In this document: piece by piece, positions 28,640 through 32,025 of the stretch | Layout of the letters: every line of letters begins with the position of its first letter | Position numbering within the stretch: the first letter of the stretch is position 1 | From: Planctomycetota bacterium | GTDB lineage: Bacteria > Planctomycetota > Planctomycetia > Planctomycetales > Planctomycetaceae | NCBI GenBank assembly: GCA_013151585.1 | Contig: JAADHY010000136.1 | Location: 1 to 32,025 of the forward strand | DNA: 32,025 bases | Reading direction: 5' to 3' | Translations under genes and position numbers: made by a program | Notes under the pieces: model-generated | Told to the model about the DNA's origin: nothing | Databases searched by the model: none | What the model saw: only the letters and a program-made list of their open reading frames with translations

Positions 28640-29980
28640 ATGACAACCCGGCACAAACGATCCAGTCGTCGGCACTTCCTGAAGCGATCAGCGAACAGCG
28701 CTTTCGCCGCCAGCTTGGCTCCGTACATCTTCTCGGTCGAGACGTCGTGGGCCGGATCGTCGCCCAACGAGCGGTTGGGTATCGGCTGTATCGGAATGGG
28801 CGGAATGGGCCGAGCCGACGCACGAGCACACGCCCGGTTCGCCGACATCATCGCGGTCTGTGACGTGGACGAGAAGCACGCGGAGCAAGCGAGAAACGAT
28901 CCCCACATCGGGAAAGGGAAAGCCGTCGCTTTCCAAGATTATCGCCAAGTCCTCGAGCGGAAGGACATCGACGTGGTCAGCATCGACACGCCCGACCATT
29001 GGCACACGAAGATCGCAATTGAAGCGTTGATGGCCGGCAAGCACGTTTTCTGTCAGAAGCCGCTCACGTTGACACTCGAAGAAAACCAACTTATTCGTCA
29101 AGCCTGCCAGAAATACAATAAGCTTGTCTTTTTCATCGGGACTCAGCAGCGAAGCGACCGCGCTCGGTTTCTTCGCGCGGTGAACCTGGTGCAAAAGGGG
29201 CTGCTGGGCGAAATCAAAAAGATCACGGTCGGAATCAACGGCGGACCGAAAGGCGGACCGTTCCCCAAGACCGACCCACCTCCCGAGCTGGATTGGAATC
29301 GGTGGCTGGGCCAAGCGCCACTGGTGCCGTACATCAAAGAGCGCTGCCACGGCTCATTCCGGTGGTGGTACGAGTATTCGGGCGGCAAGTTTACGGACTG
29401 GGGCGCCCATCACGTCGACATCGCTCAGTGGGCCATTGGTGAAGACCGGCTCGGCACCGGGCCGATTGAAATCGACGGAACAGACGCCCATCATCCCGTG
29501 CCGTTCCGGGACGGTTACCCCACGGTCGATGACTGCTTCAACACGGCGACGGACTACGCCGTGAAGTGCCGGTTTGCTAGCGGAATCGAAATGATCGTCA
29601 CCAGCCGCGGCGATAACGGCATTCTGTTCGAGGGCACTCGCGGACGTCTCTTCGTGAACCGGCGCAACCAACTTCAGACTGCGTCCCCGCGGCGAAGGAG
29701 AGTGTCAAGAACCGGTCGGCTTCTCAGACGCGCGGGATTTCGAAGCTTCGAAGGCCACAAGAACAACTTCTACCGCTGCATCCGCGAGGGTGGCCTGCCG
29801 GTCTCAGACGTTTACAGCCACGTGCAAACTATGAACACCTGCCATCTTTGCGCGATCGCCGCGAGGTTGAAGCGAGTCATTCGGTGGGATCCAAAGGCTG
29901 AGCGGATCGTGGGCGACGATCAGGCCGCCTCGTTCTTTGCCCGCGAGCAGCGGAAGGGCTTCGAAATCCCGCGCGTCTGA
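28640..29980 (+). CDS. TAT-exported Gfo/Idh/MocA family oxidoreductase with an atypical Arg-rich segment near the C-terminus
   Basis: TAT signal MTTRHKRSSRRHFLKRSANSAFAASL. 'VVSIDTPDHWHTKIAIEALMAGKHVFCQKPLTLT'. SD CAGGAGA. Start at ATG 28640. Confidence 0.92.
   Translation: MTTRHKRSSRRHFLKRSANSAFAASLAPYIFSVETSWAGSSPNERLGIGCIGMGGMGRADARAHARFADIIAVCDVDEKHAEQARNDPHIGKGKAVAFQDYRQVLERKDIDVVSIDTPDHWHTKIAIEALMAGKHVFCQKPLTLTLEENQLIRQACQKYNKLVFFIGTQQRSDRARFLRAVNLVQKGLLGEIKKITVGINGGPKGGPFPKTDPPPELDWNRWLGQAPLVPYIKERCHGSFRWWYEYSGGKFTDWGAHHVDIAQWAIGEDRLGTGPIEIDGTDAHHPVPFRDGYPTVDDCFNTATDYAVKCRFASGIEMIVTSRGDNGILFEGTRGRLFVNRRNQLQTASPRRRRVSRTGRLLRRAGFRSFEGHKNNFYRCIREGGLPVSDVYSHVQTMNTCHLCAIAARLKRVIRWDPKAERIVGDDQAASFFAREQRKGFEIPRV
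29655..29746 (+). repeat. Left arm of a perfect 92-bp inverted repeat, inside the CDS
   Basis: TGAACCGGCGCAACCAACTTCAGACTGCGTCC...CGCGGGATTTCGAAGC is the exact reverse complement of 29958-30049, checked base by base. Confidence 0.97.
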
Positions 29981-30049
29981 GAAGCCGACCGGTTCTTGAC
30001 ACTCTCCTTCGCCGCGGGGACGCAGTCTGAAGTTGGTTGCGCCGGTTCA
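29958..30049 (-). repeat. Right arm of the 92-bp inverted repeat, covering the C-terminus, stop codon and 3' flank of the CDS
   Basis: GCTTCGAAATCCCGCGCGTCTGAGAAGCC...GGTTGCGCCGGTTCA is the exact reverse complement of 29655-29746. Arms are separated by 211 bp. Confidence 0.97.
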
Positions 30050-30237
30050 TCCGTCGCCCCATCCAGGAAACAGTTTGCGCGACGGTCTCGCTGTCGGCCC
30101 CTTCTCACGGACAGAACTTTGAATTGATGGCGAAAACCCTCAATTGAGTAGGTAGACGAGCCGACTCAGGGGAGCTGCTCTTCCTCCTTCGTCCGACTTG
30201 CTGACGAATGGTAGTCATGTCGGCAAAAGAAGGTTAT

Positions 30238-30253
30238 CGCCGAACGGCGTTTT
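30238..30253 (+). terminator. Possible intrinsic terminator
   Basis: CGCCG-AA-CGGCG followed directly by TTTT, downstream of the 28640-29980 gene and before the convergent gene ending at 30275. Confidence 0.45.
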
Positions 30254-30274
30254 GACTTGTGGTTTCTGAGCGCG

Positions 30275-30952
30275 TCAATCCGGCAGTAGTTCCAGCGTAG
30301 CCCAGAGACTTGGGTCGGACACAAACGGAAAGTCGCGGCCGACGCTCAGGTACTGCTCGCCCAGTTCGAAGTCTTTCAAAAGGTAATAAAAGCCCAGCAT
30401 CGGATTCTGGCCTCCGACCGCCATCTCGTCTGGGTCGAAACCGTGCAGAAGCTCGCAGTCGAACCAAACTTCCAGCGTGTATCCGTTCCGCCGAATTTCG
30501 GACCAGACCCGGATGGGGGCCGAGGCCGTTGGCGGAGGGTCTTCGCGGGCGCGCGGAATCGGGAGCTGCCGGACCACCGGCTCTCGACCCTCTTCGCCTG
30601 CTCCTCCTGGAAGCACGCAGAAGTAATAGCAAAAGCGGTTGGCCCGATGAACGCCCTGCGTGGTGCGCGTTGCCATCCAAAGCTGTAAACCGTCGGACGA
30701 CGTCGGGTCGAAGGCATCGCACACGGGCGGTCCTGTCTTGCCCCGGACCTCTACCCGGAAACCGATTCCTTCTCGGTTCCACGCCGCTCGTAGCTCGCCG
30801 AAACGAGTGGCCTCGTACAGCTCGGAGAAATCCGGCAGCCGGCAGGCTTCGGGTAGGTCGAGCATTGGACCGCCACTGCGCGGCAGCCCTTCGACGTATC
30901 GCACGGGCAATCGGAATCGGAACAGCAACCCATGTGGAAACAGAGAGGCCAC
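30275..30952 (-). CDS. Conserved-looking hypothetical protein, CBM9/DOMON-like
   Basis: 'FDPTSSDGLQLWMATRTTQGVHRANRFCYYFCVLPGG' and 'RRNGYTLEVWFDCELLHGFDP' resemble CBM9-like domains. The start codon in the track is GTG and is uncertain. Confidence 0.6.
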   Translation of the reverse strand: MASLFPHGLLFRFRLPVRYVEGLPRSGGPMLDLPEACRLPDFSELYEATRFGELRAAWNREGIGFRVEVRGKTGPPVCDAFDPTSSDGLQLWMATRTTQGVHRANRFCYYFCVLPGGAGEEGREPVVRQLPIPRAREDPPPTASAPIRVWSEIRRNGYTLEVWFDCELLHGFDPDEMAVGGQNPMLGFYYLLKDFELGEQYLSVGRDFPFVSDPSLWATLELLPD

Positions 30953-31277
30953 GGTCTCGGCAATCTCGTTTTGCGTTTTGGGCGGTGCCTTGCGTTTCGG
31001 ACGATATCGAGATGGCCAGACTTTTCCGGCGGGCGAAGGCGAACCGGCCGGTTTCCAAGCCCCCAGGGGCCGTATACGATGCTAGATGCTGAGCGGGCCA
31101 TCGTCCAGCCGGCCGGGTGGGCTTTTTCGCGGGACGGACCTCAGTGGGGCTGAGCGAGAATTCCGGCCGAGATCGTATGCCGTAACCCACTACTGCCAAA
31201 AGTATTAGATGCGCCACGTCGGCGCCGAGGCTCCTGCAAGGACCAACCGGTACAAAGGGCGGAAGCCGGCCGTTTTC

Positions 31278-31290
31278 TGAAAAATTTTCA
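31278..31290. promoter_or_regulatory. AT-rich palindrome upstream of the sigma factor gene
   Basis: TGAAAA-A-TTTTCA in a GC-rich background, about 55 bp upstream of the sigma factor ATG. Confidence 0.3.
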
Positions 31291-31343
31291 AAATTCGGCC
31301 CGCAGGCTGTCCTGAAACGGGCTCCTTTCGCACATAGAAAGGT

Positions 31344-31994
31344 ATGACGCTCCTGATGGCAGACGACTCCCTGGAACAGACTCAGCAGTTACTGAGCCGA
31401 GCGGGCCAGGGGGACCCGCATGCGCTGAACGAGTTGTTTTCGCGCTATCGGGGGCGGCTGAAGCGGGCGATCCAACTGCGGCTAAACCCTCGATTGACCG
31501 GACGTGTGGACGACTCGGACGTGTTGCAGGAAGCCTACCTGGAAGTCGCGCGCCATTTGCCCGAGTACTTGCAGTCCCCCACGATGCCGTTCTACCTGTG
31601 GCTTCGTCACATCGCGATGCAGAAGTTGGTGGCGGCGCACCGCGAGCACTTGGGCGCACAGATGCGAGACGCCAACCGGGAGGTTTCGTTGCACGGAGGA
31701 GCGGGTTTGCGAGCCAGCACCGCTTCGCTCGCCGCCCGGTTGGTGGGCCGTCTCACCTCGCCGTCTCAGGCGGCGATGCGTGCGGAACTTCGGGCTCAGT
31801 TGCAGGACGCTCTGAACAGCATGAACGAAGTGGATCGGGAAGTGCTCGTCTTGCGGCATTTCGAGCAACTCTCGAACGCGGAGACAGCGCAGGTGCTAGG
31901 CATTCAGGAGTCGACGGCCAGCAAGCGCTACTTGCGGGCGTTGGAACGGTTGCATCAGATCCTGACCGAGATGCGGATTCTGGACGATGGCTGA
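31344..31994 (+). CDS. ECF-like RNA polymerase sigma-70 family factor
   Basis: Sigma2 'VDDSDVLQEAYLEVARHLPEYL' and sigma4 'EVDREVLVLRHFEQLSNAETAQVLGIQESTASKRYLRALERL'. Start could also be the ATG at 31356 (MADDSLEQ). Confidence 0.92.
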   Translation: MTLLMADDSLEQTQQLLSRAGQGDPHALNELFSRYRGRLKRAIQLRLNPRLTGRVDDSDVLQEAYLEVARHLPEYLQSPTMPFYLWLRHIAMQKLVAAHREHLGAQMRDANREVSLHGGAGLRASTASLAARLVGRLTSPSQAAMRAELRAQLQDALNSMNEVDREVLVLRHFEQLSNAETAQVLGIQESTASKRYLRALERLHQILTEMRILDDG

Positions 31995-32025
31995 TCGCGA
32001 TCCGGTGGAAGTGCTGGCGGAGGAG
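31987..32025 (+). CDS. 5' end of a truncated gene, probably a Ser/Thr protein kinase
   Basis: ATG at 31987 overlaps the sigma factor stop by 8 nt; reads MADRDPVEVLAEE to the window end. The kinase call rests on the common planctomycete ECF sigma / Ser-Thr kinase pairing. Confidence 0.45.
   Translation, partial: MADRDPVEVLAEE

Noticed and set aside
29877-30062. 61-aa minus-strand ORF repeating NRRNQLQTASPRRRRVSRTGRLLRRAGFRS
   Set aside because: Not a gene; it is the right arm of the 92-bp inverted repeat read on the other strand.
30234-31217. 327-aa minus-strand ORF overlapping the CBM9-like gene
   Set aside because: Arg/Pro-rich shadow composition (RRAAAQWRSNARPTRSLPAAGFLRAVRGHSFRRATSGVEPRRNR); the 30275-30952 frame has the domain-like residues.
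1-32025. Transposons, prophage, toxin-antitoxin or defence genes
   Set aside because: No transposase, integrase, phage structural, nuclease or antitoxin-like protein was recognised in any frame.

Overview
A bacterial chromosomal window, about 58-60% GC by eye. Gene content suggests a planctomycete (Pirellulales-like): TAT-exported Gfo/Idh/MocA oxidoreductases, sulfatases, a secreted PQQ-type beta-propeller, and an ECF sigma factor overlapping the start of a probable Ser/Thr kinase. I support 16 coding regions (15 complete, one cut by the window end) and one tRNA-Pro(GGG). Much of the content fits uptake or degradation of sulfated or acetylated sugars: a GH20-like protein, a double alpha/beta-hydrolase, a RbsD/FucU mutarotase, a GH32/43-like propeller, two adjacent sulfatases and three Gfo/Idh/MocA proteins. 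There is also a large assimilatory nitrite reductase fused to rubredoxin-like and Rieske domains, two tail-to-tail GT4 glycosyltransferases and a multi-domain hybrid histidine kinase. The strongest unexplained signal is a perfect 92-bp inverted repeat (29655-29746 / 29958-30049). One arm lies in-frame inside a Gfo/Idh/MocA gene. The other arm covers that gene's own C-terminus, stop codon and 3' flank. It could be a template-switch scar, a small invertible segment or an assembly artefact. I found no CRISPR array, prophage or transposase. All family calls come from reading motifs by eye; no database search was run.
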